From NCBI GenBank assembly GCA_017935675.1, contig JAGBHE010000064.1:124001-188000 (forward strand): a stretch of 64,000 nucleotides of DNA, given 5' to 3'. A program made the position numbers and the translations under genes. The notes under the pieces were generated by a model. It saw nothing but the letters and a program-made list of their open reading frames with translations. It did no database searches and was not told the origin of the DNA. The stretch comes from Clostridia bacterium (lineage in GTDB: Bacteria > Bacillota > Clostridia > UBA1381). This document shows, piece after piece, positions 1 through 8,200 of the stretch; the stretch's first letter is position 1, and every line of letters begins with the position of its first letter.

Positions 1-3
1 TGA

Positions 4-732
4 GTGGAGGATGATATTTATGACCGGCATGTTGTAAGGATTGTGTTGTCTTCGGCAATCTTTGTGCTATGTGACATCAATACATTCGGACATGGTATAA
101 GGCCGCCTGAAAGAGAAGAATTGCCGCGATATACCGCGCTTGCCTACGGATCGTCAATTACTCATGGTGCCGGAAGCGCTGCGGGACCGCTTTGCTATGT
201 TTCCCACGCGGCGGCACTTTTGAATACACAGATTATGAACAAGGGTCTGGGTGGTTCTTGCTTTATGGAAAAGTGTGTTTCAGATTGGTTTTGCAGCATT
301 CCGTTTGATTACATGGTTTTTGAAGCCGGGACTAATATGTATGACGATTACGAAAACACTGTTATTGAGGATAGAGGAAAATATATGCTTTTGAAAATCC
401 TCTCCTCTCATCCTGACAGCTATGTGTTCATGCTTGAACCGCCTATGATTTTCAGACAGAAGCAAAACAGTGATAAATATAAGGCGTTTTCCGAGAGTAT
501 ATATAAAATATATGATTTCGCAAAGTCGGATAAATGTATTTTTTTATCCAATGATAAAATTCAGCTGAAAGGTTCATATGTAAGCTGCGACCTGATTCAT
601 CCAACCCCGCTTGGACATGTGATGATGGGAACGAATCTGGCAGGACTTATAGAACCGTATCTTATGGGAAAAGAGGAAGTTTGGAAAAAGATAAGCGGCG
701 CATCTCACCGCCATCAGCGACTTGAAGTATAA
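4..732 (+). CDS. SGNH/GDSL-type esterase, N-terminally incomplete
   Basis: A serine esterase of the SGNH superfamily, probably a carbohydrate deacetylase or esterase. Visible motifs are the nucleophile block YGSSITHG (Ser51), a GTN block (residues 109-111) and the C-terminal DLIHP block (Asp196, His199). Relatives carry an N-terminal beta-sandwich domain; here only its last part (residues 1-40) is present. An in-frame TGA sits directly before the GTG at position 4, so the rest must be out of frame, beyond the window edge or lost. The last ~14 residues are encoded by the repeat element at 679-788, so the natural 3' end was altered. It lies just upstream of a GH28 gene, which suggests a role on esterified pectin. 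Family confident; intactness doubtful. Confidence 0.75.
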   Translation: MEDDIYDRHVVRIVLSSAIFVLCDINTFGHGIRPPEREELPRYTALAYGSSITHGAGSAAGPLCYVSHAAALLNTQIMNKGLGGSCFMEKCVSDWFCSIPFDYMVFEAGTNMYDDYENTVIEDRGKYMLLKILSSHPDSYVFMLEPPMIFRQKQNSDKYKAFSESIYKIYDFAKSDKCIFLSNDKIQLKGSYVSCDLIHPTPLGHVMMGTNLAGLIEPYLMGKEEVWKKISGASHRHQRLEV

Positions 733-788
733 AAACATACGTCGGCGTCGCCTCTATCGGCAATCTGCTTGCTTCTCTTTCTCCAAAC
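679..788. repeat. Structured dispersed element, copy A
   Basis: This stretch matches 40347-40454. Shared blocks are ATAAGCGGCGCATCT (from 691), an AGTATAAA...ACATACG block, and CTGCTTGCTTCT (ending near 776). It is closed by an inverted repeat: GTTTGGAAAAAG (679-690) pairs with CTTTCTCCAAAC (777-788) at 11 of 12 positions. The other copy is closed by a different inverted repeat in the same place, which fits a structured RNA or an element that inserts into hairpins. It overlaps the 3' end of the SGNH gene and supplies its stop codon. Confidence 0.6.
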
Positions 789-819
789 GGCATTGATGAA
801 AGGAGTTCGGAATATAAAA

Positions 820-2094
820 ATGATGAATAAATACGTTAAGGATTATGGTGTGCAAAAGGATTCATATGAACTGCAGACCGAAAAAATTCAACACGCCATA
901 GATGATTGTGCCGAACAAGGCTTTGAGCTTGTTTTTGAGAAGGGTGTTTACAGAACCGGAACTCTTTTTCTGAGAAACAATTCAAAAATAGTTCTTGAGG
1001 AAAACGCGGTGATATCCGGAAGCGATTGCATTGAGGATTATCCGGATAACGACGCTTCTTTTGTTGATGCCGTGGAGCAAAGGAGAGGAAAAACACTGAT
1101 TCTTGCGCACAAGGCTGAGAATGTTTCCGTAACCGGAAGCGGAGAAATATGCGGTAACGGCGGGGAGTTTAGCGAGGATACCAGACCTTTTCTGGTTCGC
1201 GTCGTCGAGAGTAATCATGTAAAAATAGACGGAGTACGGCTTACGAAAGCGGCAGCATGGTGTCTGCATATAAATAATTGCACACACGTTGACATTAAAA
1301 ACATTACAATCGACAGCCGCGTTAATGATAATAATGACGGAATCGACATCGACAGCTCGGATAATGTGAATGTGGAAAATTGTCATATTATGTCCGGCGA
1401 TGACGGCATATGTCTTAAGGCGACATCAGATCGGCCCTGTAAAAATATTTTTGTAAAGAACTGCAAGGTGTCAAGCGGCTGGGCGGGATTTAAAATCGGA
1501 ACAGAGTCAGTCGGGGATTTTTCACACATTAGAGTGAGCGGATGTTATTTCTATGATATTCTTGGCGGAGGAATAAAAATTGTACCTACCGACGGGGCAA
1601 ATGTAAAGGATGTAAAGATATCGGATATTCAGATGGAAAACTGTACCGGGCCGATTTTTATTGCACTCGGGGAGAGGCTTAGAAGTTATGCCGGAATAGG
1701 AAAAGATACCTTGAGCACCATAGAGAATGTATGTATTGAGAATGTTACGGCAGACGCGGTAAGTGCGCCTGTCAGGGGAACATATCTCGGACAGATATGG
1801 GGCAATGCCAAGGGCGGAATCATAATTTCAGGAACAAAGAAAAACCCTATAAAAAATCTTAGCCTGAGGAATATAAAAGCGTCTTTGCCCGGTGGAGTGA
1901 CGGAAAGAATAAAAGATGAAGTGCCGTATATCGGCGAAAAATATCCTGAATTTCATATGATGGATATTGTTCCGGCAAAGGGTATATATATGCGTGACGT
2001 GGACGGTGCAACTCTGGAGAATATACAGCTTTCGTTTAAGGAGGCTGATAATAGGGATGTGCAGTTCTTTGAAAATGTCATTTATGACTGTTAA
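820..2094 (+). CDS. Glycoside hydrolase family 28 (polygalacturonase-like)
   Basis: A 424-residue right-handed beta-helix glycosidase of the GH28 (pectin) family, which hydrolyses galacturonan or rhamnogalacturonan linkages. The aspartates typical of the family are visible in NNNDGIDIDSS (residues 171-180) and GDDGICLK (193-200; Asp194/Asp195). The usual GHG segment is replaced by SGWAGFKIGTES (219-230), as in divergent GH28 groups. The ATG at 820 was chosen because AAAGGAG lies at 799-805; the 17 upstream in-frame residues fall in the repeat element and look non-coding. No signal peptide is visible, so it may act inside the cell on imported oligogalacturonides. It follows the esterase gene at 4-732. 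Confidence 0.88.
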   Translation: MMNKYVKDYGVQKDSYELQTEKIQHAIDDCAEQGFELVFEKGVYRTGTLFLRNNSKIVLEENAVISGSDCIEDYPDNDASFVDAVEQRRGKTLILAHKAENVSVTGSGEICGNGGEFSEDTRPFLVRVVESNHVKIDGVRLTKAAAWCLHINNCTHVDIKNITIDSRVNDNNDGIDIDSSDNVNVENCHIMSGDDGICLKATSDRPCKNIFVKNCKVSSGWAGFKIGTESVGDFSHIRVSGCYFYDILGGGIKIVPTDGANVKDVKISDIQMENCTGPIFIALGERLRSYAGIGKDTLSTIENVCIENVTADAVSAPVRGTYLGQIWGNAKGGIIISGTKKNPIKNLSLRNIKASLPGGVTERIKDEVPYIGEKYPEFHMMDIVPAKGIYMRDVDGATLENIQLSFKEADNRDVQFFENVIYDC

Positions 2095-2216
2095 AATAAA
2101 TAATATCCCGGAGAGCCGATAATCTTTTAACCTTGGTTATACGAATGCCAAAACTGAGTTTGTAAAGAAATATACCGTAGAGGCAAAGAGGAAATTGCGG
2201 CCCGGGGAGGGAAACA

Positions 2217-2645
2217 ATGGGTAAATATGACGATATCATTAACCGAGAATATGTTAAATCTTCTGCGCGAAGGCACATGACCATGGCAGAACGTGCTGCC
2301 CAATTCGGCGCCTTCAAAGCCCTTTCGGGTCATGAAGAAGCACTGCATGAAACAGCACGGCTTACCGATGAAAAAACGGAGCTTGATGAATATGCAAAGC
2401 AAGAGCTAAGCGGCAGGTTGAATTTCCTTGCCGGACATATTGACGACAAGCCGGCGGTTACCGTCAGATACTTTACAAAGGATGACAGGAAGTCCGGCGG
2501 ATTTTATCAGACTGCCGGCGGGGTTTTAAGCAAAATAAAGGATTTTGAGCGTGTTGTGGTAGTAGATGGGATAGAAATACCTATTGATGATATTTTAACG
2601 ATAGAGAGTGAAATAATCGATAACAGCGATGAATTTTATGAATAG
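2217..2645 (+). CDS. YolD-like family protein
   Basis: A 142-residue protein recognisable as YolD-like from the segment RRHMTMAERAAQFGAFKAL (residues 18-36), followed by the acidic helix ARLTDEKTELDEYAK and a C-terminal beta-rich part ending in IPIDDILTIE. YolD-like proteins are common in Bacillota and often sit beside Y-family DNA polymerase genes; none is seen here. The gene precedes the sirtuin by 11 bases and is probably cotranscribed with it. RBS GGGGAGGG lies before the ATG. The 122 bases upstream (2095-2216) hold no clear promoter. Molecular function is not established. Confidence 0.85.
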   Translation: MGKYDDIINREYVKSSARRHMTMAERAAQFGAFKALSGHEEALHETARLTDEKTELDEYAKQELSGRLNFLAGHIDDKPAVTVRYFTKDDRKSGGFYQTAGGVLSKIKDFERVVVVDGIEIPIDDILTIESEIIDNSDEFYE

Positions 2646-2656
2646 GCGGTAATGTA

Positions 2657-3409
2657 ATGGAAGACGCAATAATAAAATTTGCAGATATGATAAATGAATG
2701 TAACAACATAGTTTTTTTCGGCGGAGCGGGAGTATCCACGGAAAGCGGCGTCAAGGATTACCGCAGCAAGGACGGACTTTATAATACCGTTAAGGATTAC
2801 GGAATACCGCCTGAGGAAATATTAAGCCGCAGCTTTTTCTTCAGGCATCCCGATGTTTTTTATGATTTTTATAAAAAATACTTTATTGTGAAGGTAGAGC
2901 CGAACGATGCACATAAGGCGTTGGCGGAGCTTGAACGGATGGGAAAACTAAAGGCTGTAATCACGCAGAATATAGATGGACTGCACCGGACGGCCGGAAG
3001 CAAAAACGTAATTGAGCTCCATGGAACAACAAGTAAATATTACTGTCATGAATGCAAAAGAGATTTAGAGGATATAAAATCAATCGAGCAGCAGATAATA
3101 AACGGAGAAATACCCAAATGCCCTTATTGCAAAGGAATCGCAAAGCCGAGAGTAGTTCTCTATGAGGAGCCCTTGTATGAAGGCGTTGCGGAAAGTGCAG
3201 TTGGCAGTATTTTAATTGCGGATATGCTGATTGTCGGCGGAACATCTCTTGCAGTGCAGCCGGCAGCGTCCTTTGTTTCATATTTCAAAGGTAAGTATAC
3301 AGTTATGATTAACAAATCCGAAACAAGCTTTGACAGCAGGGCGGATCTTGTTATAAGGGACAGCATAGGCAAGGTGTTCGGTGAAGTGATGAAAAGAGTA
3401 AAGCAATAA
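2657..3409 (+). CDS. cobB: NAD-dependent protein deacylase, SIR2 family
   Basis: A 250-residue sirtuin that removes acyl groups from lysines, consuming NAD+. The NAD-binding motif GAGVSTESGVKDYRS is at residues 23-37, TQNIDGLH at 103-110, catalytic His at 122, and a structural zinc site at Cys130, Cys133, Cys155 and Cys158. The usual FGE following the zinc ribbon is LYEEPL here. Length is normal for bacterial class U/III enzymes. It follows the YolD-like gene closely and ends at a hairpin shared with the convergent L,D-transpeptidase gene. Confidence 0.92.
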   Translation: MEDAIIKFADMINECNNIVFFGGAGVSTESGVKDYRSKDGLYNTVKDYGIPPEEILSRSFFFRHPDVFYDFYKKYFIVKVEPNDAHKALAELERMGKLKAVITQNIDGLHRTAGSKNVIELHGTTSKYYCHECKRDLEDIKSIEQQIINGEIPKCPYCKGIAKPRVVLYEEPLYEGVAESAVGSILIADMLIVGGTSLAVQPAASFVSYFKGKYTVMINKSETSFDSRADLVIRDSIGKVFGEVMKRVKQ

Positions 3410-3427
3410 AACAATTCCATAATGTTT

Positions 3428-3460
3428 AATGGGGCTGTTGCGTTAAGCAGCAGCCCCATT
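3428..3460. terminator. Convergent hairpin between sirtuin and L,D-transpeptidase genes
   Basis: AATGGGGCTG (3428-3437) pairs perfectly with CAGCCCCATT (3451-3460), and the stem can extend with one mismatch. It lies between two convergent genes and probably ends both transcripts, although neither side has a strong U-tract. Confidence 0.6.
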
Positions 3461-3473
3461 CTTAAATTAATGG

Positions 3474-4694
3474 TTAATTTGTTATGTAGACCTTTGAGTA
3501 GAGAGGAACTGTATTAATAAGCCAATTCATATCCTGGGGCTGAAGTCTGACGCAGCCGTGGGATAGTTTCATGCCTACGCGGTTGTCGTAGGGAACGCCG
3601 TTATATCTGAGAAGTGTCGTATGAATGGCATATCCGCCGTTAAATCTCATTATCGGACCTACATAATATGAAGAGTAGGGCCAGATTTTTTCTTTTGAAT
3701 AGTATCTGAACTGACCTGTGCAGGTAGGGGTTGAGTCCTTGCCGATGGCACAGGTAAATTCGTTTATCTGTTCCCAATTGCCGGCATAGCCGCGGTATAC
3801 ACGTAGCTTAAATTCTTTTTTGCTGACCCATATGAGATATTCTGTTTCGCTGCTTATACCTGTTGAATTTATGTAGGCTGCCTTTAAGTGATTGTCAATT
3901 TCTTTTTTAACAACCTTTGACTGTGAAACAACGGCGTTGATGTGATCGCCCTCATCCTGAATTATCACATCGGCGTCAACAATATCGGCAAAGGACAGCA
4001 GTGGAATAAACGGATAGCCGTCGGCAATTGCCGGAATGCCGTCAAGGGTATAGGTGTTCCCGAAGGCGAAGGCTGTCCTGCTTCCGATGCTCATAGAGAT
4101 TGTTTTATCGTAAATTCCGTATGTAATATTTCCGGTCTGCGCGTCATATGTTATATTTGAAACCCCCATGCTTTTTGCGCCTTCGGCGGCGGGGATGTAC
4201 AGAACACCGTCTATATACCGTGCCGGAACAGAGAGAGGGTAGCCTTCAAAATCTAAATAATACTGAACAGGCTTTGACGCCTCAGCCATAGCGTAAAAAT
4301 TAAAGGAGCTGACGGGAACAGGTCCTTCCTCTGTCACATATGTATATGTCCAAAGCTCAATATTTTCGTTTTTGCCGAAATAATAATCATAATACTTTAC
4401 GGTTGAAAATCCGGACAAAATCTGAAGCTTAAAATCCTTGCCGGGTGCAAACGGATCTACATCAAAATGAGCGTAAGCCTCCGATGCACCGGATTTAATC
4501 TGCGCCGTGGCATGATATGTTTTATTGCCGTCAAAAAGAGAAAGCTTCGCTTCACTGTCAGCCGTTCCGATGCTTGGATTAAGTGAAAATGACAAGTCAA
4601 CGCCTGTAAGCATACCTGTGTTGTCGGCAAGAACCGATTGACATGCAAACAGTGAAAACAATATAACCGCAAACAAAATCATCCTTTTTTTCAT
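3474..4694 (-). CDS. Secreted L,D-transpeptidase with copper-amine-oxidase-like stalk domain
   Basis: A 406-residue exported cell-wall enzyme. A signal peptide (MKKRMILFAVILFSLFACQSV) is followed by a beta-rich region, a stalk domain of the copper amine oxidase N-terminal type (about residues 160-260) and a C-terminal YkuD catalytic domain with the SHGCVRLQ motif (His379, Cys381). YkuD enzymes form 3-3 peptidoglycan cross-links or attach proteins to peptidoglycan. The ATG at 4694 has AAAGGGG 11 bases upstream; the 12 upstream in-frame codons lack an RBS. The same stalk type occurs in the LRR protein at 26193 and the putative glycosidase at 48640, so it is a recurring surface module in this genome. 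Confidence 0.88.
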   Translation of the reverse strand: MKKRMILFAVILFSLFACQSVLADNTGMLTGVDLSFSLNPSIGTADSEAKLSLFDGNKTYHATAQIKSGASEAYAHFDVDPFAPGKDFKLQILSGFSTVKYYDYYFGKNENIELWTYTYVTEEGPVPVSSFNFYAMAEASKPVQYYLDFEGYPLSVPARYIDGVLYIPAAEGAKSMGVSNITYDAQTGNITYGIYDKTISMSIGSRTAFAFGNTYTLDGIPAIADGYPFIPLLSFADIVDADVIIQDEGDHINAVVSQSKVVKKEIDNHLKAAYINSTGISSETEYLIWVSKKEFKLRVYRGYAGNWEQINEFTCAIGKDSTPTCTGQFRYYSKEKIWPYSSYYVGPIMRFNGGYAIHTTLLRYNGVPYDNRVGMKLSHGCVRLQPQDMNWLINTVPLYSKVYITN

Positions 4695-4730
4695 TTTTAT
4701 AATTACCCCTTTGTTTTTTTGATATTCCAT

Positions 4731-4895
4731 TTGTACACAGTATTTATATATTTAAATTTTATCATATTTACACCGCTGTGAAAAGATGTTTTTTCAATAT
4801 TATAATATTTGTACAAAAAAACATTGTACGGATAGTGCATTTTATACATTGTTTTTTTGTTGACATTTTGCATAAATATACGTCAAATTGTACAA
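4731..4895. promoter_or_regulatory. Cluster of TTGTAC(AA) motifs in a divergent intergenic region
   Basis: The 316-base region between the L,D-transpeptidase and binding-protein genes carries TTGTACA at 4731-4737, the 8-base palindrome TTGTACAA at 4809-4816 and 4888-4895, and TTGTAC at 4824-4829. Repetition of a palindrome between divergent genes suggests binding sites of an unknown regulator. The rest of the region is AT-rich. Confidence 0.35.
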
Positions 4896-4941
4896 AAATT
4901 TTATAAATCAAAAATATTATATTAAAAATAGTCAAAAAGTC

Positions 4942-4970
4942 TTGATTTTTTTATGTAAAGATGATATAAT
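4942..4970 (+). promoter_or_regulatory. Sigma-A promoter of the amino acid ABC operon
   Basis: TTGATT (4942-4947) and TATAAT (4965-4970) are 17 bases apart with an extended TGA before the -10 box, about 40 bases before the binding-protein start codon. Confidence 0.8.
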
Positions 4971-5010
4971 TTTTACGTTATTTCAAATTAAGAGAAGAGA
5001 GGTAGACAAA

Positions 5011-5832
5011 ATGAAAAAAATACTTGGTTTATTGATGTGCATCAGCATGGGAGCTTCACTGCTTTCCGGATGCGGAAATACTGCAGATGACGCGAAAACA
5101 GACGGCGGCAAGGAGGCTGATGGCGCAAAGGTTGTTGCTTCCGTTGATGACCTTAACGGTGCAAAAATCGGCGTTCAGCTCGGAACAACCGGAGATATCT
5201 TTGTTTCCGACGAGTGCCCCGACGCTCAGGTTGAGCGTTTCAGCAAGGGAGCTGATGCTATTGTTGCTCTTACAAGCGGAAAGATTGACTGCGTTGTAAT
5301 CGACTCTGAGCCTGCAAAGGTTTTTGTTGAGAAAAACAAGGGTCTTAAGATTCTTGATGAGCCCTTTGTTGAGGAGGACTATGCAATTGCGGTTGCAAAG
5401 GAAAATACAGAGCTTAAGGAAAAAATCAACGAGGCTCTTGCTACGCTTAAGTCTGACGGAACGCTTGACAAAATAATTTCCAACTACATCGGCGACGAAA
5501 CAGGCAAAACTCCTTATGAGTCTCCTGCAGATGTCGACCGTTCAAAAGGAAAGCTTGTTATGGCTACAAATGCGGCATTCGAGCCTTATGAGTATCTTGA
5601 AAATGAGAAGATTGTAGGTATTGATGTTGACATGGCTCAGGCAGTTTGCGACATTCTCGGGATGGAGCTTGAGGTTGAGGATATTGAGTTTGATTCAATC
5701 ATTACCGAGGTTCAGTCAGGTAAAGCCGATATCGGTGTTGCCGGAATGACGGTTACCGAAGAAAGACTTAAGAACATCGACTTTACGGATTCTTACGCAA
5801 CGTCAAAGCAGGTTATTATCGTTAAGGAATAA
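5011..5832 (+). CDS. Amino acid ABC transporter binding lipoprotein, circularly permuted
   Basis: A 273-residue lipoprotein (lipobox LLSGC, Cys21) of the polar amino acid solute-binding family. The lobes are in reversed order. Residues 44-160 (SVDDLNGAKIGVQLGTTGD to LDKIISNYI) correspond to the second lobe and C-terminal helix of normal family members. Residues 180-273 (GKLVMATNAAFEPYEY to SKQVIIVKE) correspond to the first lobe. The old termini are joined by GDETGKTPYESPADVDRSK (161-179), and the new N-terminus falls at the crossover after the QVIIV strand. Ligand-site motifs (FEPYEY, GMTVTEER, GTTGD) are intact, so a working periplasmic-binding fold is likely. RBS GAGAGGT precedes the ATG at 5011. 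It is the first gene of a binding protein-permease-ATPase operon. Confidence 0.9.
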   Translation: MKKILGLLMCISMGASLLSGCGNTADDAKTDGGKEADGAKVVASVDDLNGAKIGVQLGTTGDIFVSDECPDAQVERFSKGADAIVALTSGKIDCVVIDSEPAKVFVEKNKGLKILDEPFVEEDYAIAVAKENTELKEKINEALATLKSDGTLDKIISNYIGDETGKTPYESPADVDRSKGKLVMATNAAFEPYEYLENEKIVGIDVDMAQAVCDILGMELEVEDIEFDSIITEVQSGKADIGVAGMTVTEERLKNIDFTDSYATSKQVIIVKE

Positions 5833-5860
5833 GCCTGTCAACTGATTTTTTGAAGATAGA

Positions 5861-5970
5861 AAACCAATTAGGGCGTATCCGAACACTCTGTTTATTCGTT
5901 TGCATACAGGACAGCAATTCCGGTGCAGACATCATAAGAAAACCGGGTATTGGATACGCTTTGGTTTTTT
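5861..5970 (+). terminator. Intercistronic long hairpin with U-tract (partial terminator)
   Basis: AAACCAA...GCGTATCC (5861-5880, with a small bulge) pairs with GGATACGCTTTGGTTT (5952-5967), enclosing about 70 bases and followed by a T run. Placed between the binding-protein and permease genes, it likely reduces read-through so that the binding protein is made in excess. The large loop may hold further structure. Confidence 0.6.
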
Positions 5971-5997
5971 TAAGTTTATAACGGGATGTGATGTTAT

Positions 5998-6705
5998 ATG
6001 AACGGCTTGAAAGAAAAGATTATTCAGAATCTGATTGCTGAAAACCGGTGGAAGCTTTTTTTAAACGGTCTCGGAATTACTCTTGAGGTTACGTTTTTTG
6101 CCGTGCTTATCGGAATAGTTCTCGGTTTTATTATTGCGATAATCAGATCGTCTTCAAAATATACTTTTAAATCCGCGACGGCAAATTTAATTATGCGGGT
6201 TCTTGATTTTATATGCAGGGTTTATCTTACGGTAATCCGCGGAACGCCGGTGCTTGTTCAGCTTATGATTATGTATTTTGTAATTTTTGCATCTTCAAGC
6301 AATAAGGTGCTTGCTGCTGTTTTGTCATTCGGTCTTAATTCGGCTGCCTACGTTGCCGAAATAATCCGTTCCGGAATAATGTCAATTGACGGCGGTCAGC
6401 TTGAGGCGGGAAGAAGCCTCGGATTTAACTATGCTTCAACAATGGTTTATGTTATTATACCTCAGGCGTTTAAAAACGTATTGCCGGCCCTTGCCAATGA
6501 GTTTATCGTTTTGCTTAAGGAAACCTCTGTATCCGCCATGATAGGTCTTTCTGACCTGACATATGGCGCAAACCTTATAAGAAGCCGTACATATGAAGCG
6601 TTTTTCCCGCTTATTTTTCTGGCTTTAATATATCTTGTTATGGTAATGCTGTTCTCGTGGCTTGTTTCAAAGCTGGAAAGGAGGCTGAGAAATAGTGACA
6701 GATAA
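5998..6705 (+). CDS. Amino acid ABC transporter permease (HisM/GlnP type)
   Basis: A 235-residue integral membrane permease with several hydrophobic segments (about 20-45, 80-125, 190-225). The cytoplasmic EAA loop that contacts the ATPase is recognisable as [20 protein letters not shown] followed by [15 protein letters not shown] (about residues 136-172). The family works as a dimer moving polar amino acids through the membrane. It lies between the permuted binding protein (upstream, across a U-tract hairpin) and the ATPase, whose start overlaps its end by 11 bases. Confidence 0.92.
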   Translation: MNGLKEKIIQNLIAENRWKLFLNGLGITLEVTFFAVLIGIVLGFIIAIIRSSSKYTFKSATANLIMRVLDFICRVYLTVIRGTPVLVQLMIMYFVIFASSSNKVLAAVLSFGLNSAAYVAEIIRSGIMSIDGGQLEAGRSLGFNYASTMVYVIIPQAFKNVLPALANEFIVLLKETSVSAMIGLSDLTYGANLIRSRTYEAFFPLIFLALIYLVMVMLFSWLVSKLERRLRNSDR

Positions 6706-7435
6706 TAATATTCTCATAGAGACGAAAGGGCTTAAGAAAAGCTTCGGTCAGACGGAGGTTCTTAAGGGTATTGATTTGAAAATTAAAAGGGGAGAGGTTA
6801 TTGTTATAATTGGTCCGTCAGGAAGCGGAAAATCAACCTTTCTCCGCTGTCTTAATCTCCTTGAAACACCTACGGGGGGAGATATTTACTTTGACGGAAA
6901 CAATCTGATGGATAAGCATACGAATATTAATCTGCACCGCAGGAAGATGGGGATGGTTTTTCAGCATTTTAATCTGTTCCCTCATATGAGTATTTTGAAA
7001 AATATGACCCTTGCGCCGGTAAAGCTGCTCGGTTTTTCAAAGGCACAGGCTGAGGAAAAAGCAATGACGCTCTTAAAACGCGTGGGGCTTGAGGACAGAG
7101 CAAAATCGTATCCGTCGCAGCTTTCGGGAGGTCAGAAGCAGAGAATTGCCATAGTCCGTGCTTTGTGCATGGAACCGGAGGTTATGCTTTTTGATGAGCC
7201 AACCTCGGCCCTTGACCCGGAAATGGTCGGCGAGGTGCTTGACGTTATGAAAAGTCTTGCCACAAGCGGTATGACCATGGCGGTTGTAACTCATGAAATG
7301 GGATTTGCAAGAGAAGTCGGGGACAGGGTTTTGTTTATGGATGAAGGCGTGATTATGGAGCAGGGAACACCTGACGAAATATTCAATCATCCGCAGAACC
7401 CAAGAACTCAGTCGTTCCTTAGCAAGGTTTTATAA
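6695..7435 (+). CDS. Amino acid ABC transporter ATP-binding protein (GlnQ type)
   Basis: A 246-residue ATPase that powers the transporter. Walker [10 protein letters not shown] is at residues 40-48, with Q-loop MVFQHFNLF, signature LSGGQKQR, Walker B VMLFDEP, D-loop SALDPE and H-loop VVTHEMGF. The length matches the GlnQ/HisP family. The GTG start overlaps the permease by 11 bases (translational coupling). Substrate specificity cannot be read from sequence; the family carries glutamine, cystine, arginine, histidine and others. Confidence 0.95.
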   Translation: MTDNNILIETKGLKKSFGQTEVLKGIDLKIKRGEVIVIIGPSGSGKSTFLRCLNLLETPTGGDIYFDGNNLMDKHTNINLHRRKMGMVFQHFNLFPHMSILKNMTLAPVKLLGFSKAQAEEKAMTLLKRVGLEDRAKSYPSQLSGGQKQRIAIVRALCMEPEVMLFDEPTSALDPEMVGEVLDVMKSLATSGMTMAVVTHEMGFAREVGDRVLFMDEGVIMEQGTPDEIFNHPQNPRTQSFLSKVL

Positions 7436-7541
7436 TTTACGGAGCCGCTCAGAAATAACCGCCCCCGTTCCGTATTTCAAAAAAATGTTGCTTAAATATG
7501 TGGACGAACAAGTAACGGTTTAATATATAAAATGCCTAAAA

Positions 7542-7572
7542 AACTGTAACGCCAATGTGTTGCAGTTTTTTT
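7542..7572 (+). terminator. Intrinsic terminator after the amino acid ABC operon
   Basis: AACTGTAAC (7542-7550) pairs with GTTGCAGTT (7559-7567), including one G-U pair, followed by seven T. The 106 bases between the ATPase stop and this hairpin show no gene. Confidence 0.8.
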
Positions 7573-7583
7573 ATCTTGATTTT

Positions 7584-7648
7584 GTGTAGCAACAAATCGG
7601 AGTTTGCATTTTTCGGTGTGTAGCTTCGATTGTTGCACACCTTTTTTT
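7584..7648 (+). promoter_or_regulatory. Second terminator with competing hairpin (possible leader switch)
   Basis: GGTGTG (7615-7620) pairs with CACACC (7636-7641) followed by seven T, a short terminator. An upstream segment GTGTAGCAACAAATCG (7584-7599) can instead pair with CGATTGTTGCACAC (7627-7640), which would take the 3' arm away from the terminator. This is the geometry of an attenuator for the small gene at 7727, or the end of a small RNA. Confidence 0.4.
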
Positions 7649-7726
7649 ATTTATGGAAAACTTTAAGGGGGTTACAAATTTTCCGCATGAAAGCGTGTGT
7701 ACTAAAAATACCTAAAAAAGGAGCGA

Positions 7727-8200
7727 ATGAAAATGTTAAAAGGGGAAAAGACACGGATAATCATAGCGGGAATTGCGTTACTTTTCGTTTTAGGAATAAC
7801 GGTATTTGCAGATGGGACTACAGGTGCAGGAGGAACTCTCGTAGGGGGTCCGGTACTAACACTTTTTCCATTGCTAATTATCATTTTATGTAAGTTTATC
7901 AACGTACTAATACAGTATCTTAGAGAGTGTGCAGAGTGTTTTTTTGTTTTATGTAATGTCAGCACATACACATATCTTTTTCATCTGCAAAAAGATATGT
8001 GTATGAAACTGCATCTGCTTAATCTTCATAATGACCTTTACAGGAAAGAATTTCAACAATACCATCCTTCAACCTATAAACAAGTCGGTTCGTTTCGTCA
8101 ATTCGTCTGCTCCAAAAGCTCTGCAACTCACCCTTTAACGGTTCAGGCTTACCAATACCCGAATATCCGCTGCGTTCTACATCCTGTAAAAGCTGATTGA
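7727..8200 (+). CDS. Small exported or membrane peptide ORF of unknown function
   Basis: The frame starts with a good RBS (AAAGGAG) and ATG at 7727 (or 7733) and opens with a signal-like helix (IIIAGIALLFVLGITVFA), a Gly/Thr-rich segment (DGTTGAGGTLVGGP) and a second hydrophobic stretch (VLTLFPLLIIILCKF). From about 7900 onward it runs through the hairpin at 7965-8005 and antisense to the toxin gene, so the later part is probably not native coding sequence. It may be a small membrane peptide gene whose 3' end was replaced when the toxin-antitoxin module arrived. Function unknown. Confidence 0.35.
   Translation: MKMLKGEKTRIIIAGIALLFVLGITVFADGTTGAGGTLVGGPVLTLFPLLIIILCKFINVLIQYLRECAECFFVLCNVSTYTYLFHLQKDMCMKLHLLNLHNDLYRKEFQQYHPSTYKQVGSFRQFVCSKSSATHPLTVQAYQYPNIRCVLHPVKAD
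7965..8005. terminator. Perfect 17-bp hairpin downstream of the toxin gene
   Basis: CATACACATATCTTTTT (7965-7981) and AAAAAGATATGTGTATG (7989-8005) are perfectly complementary with a 7-base loop. It lies 13 bases beyond the toxin stop codon and probably ends the toxin-antitoxin transcript, although no U-tract follows the stem on either strand. Confidence 0.5.

Noticed and set aside
836-1386. Minus-strand frames inside the GH28 gene
   Set aside because: Fully antisense to a clear GH28 gene, with no start signals.
5833-5997. Known riboswitch upstream of the permease
   Set aside because: No recognisable lysine, glycine, glutamine, SAM or T-box motif; the paired arms with U-tract are explained as an intercistronic terminator.
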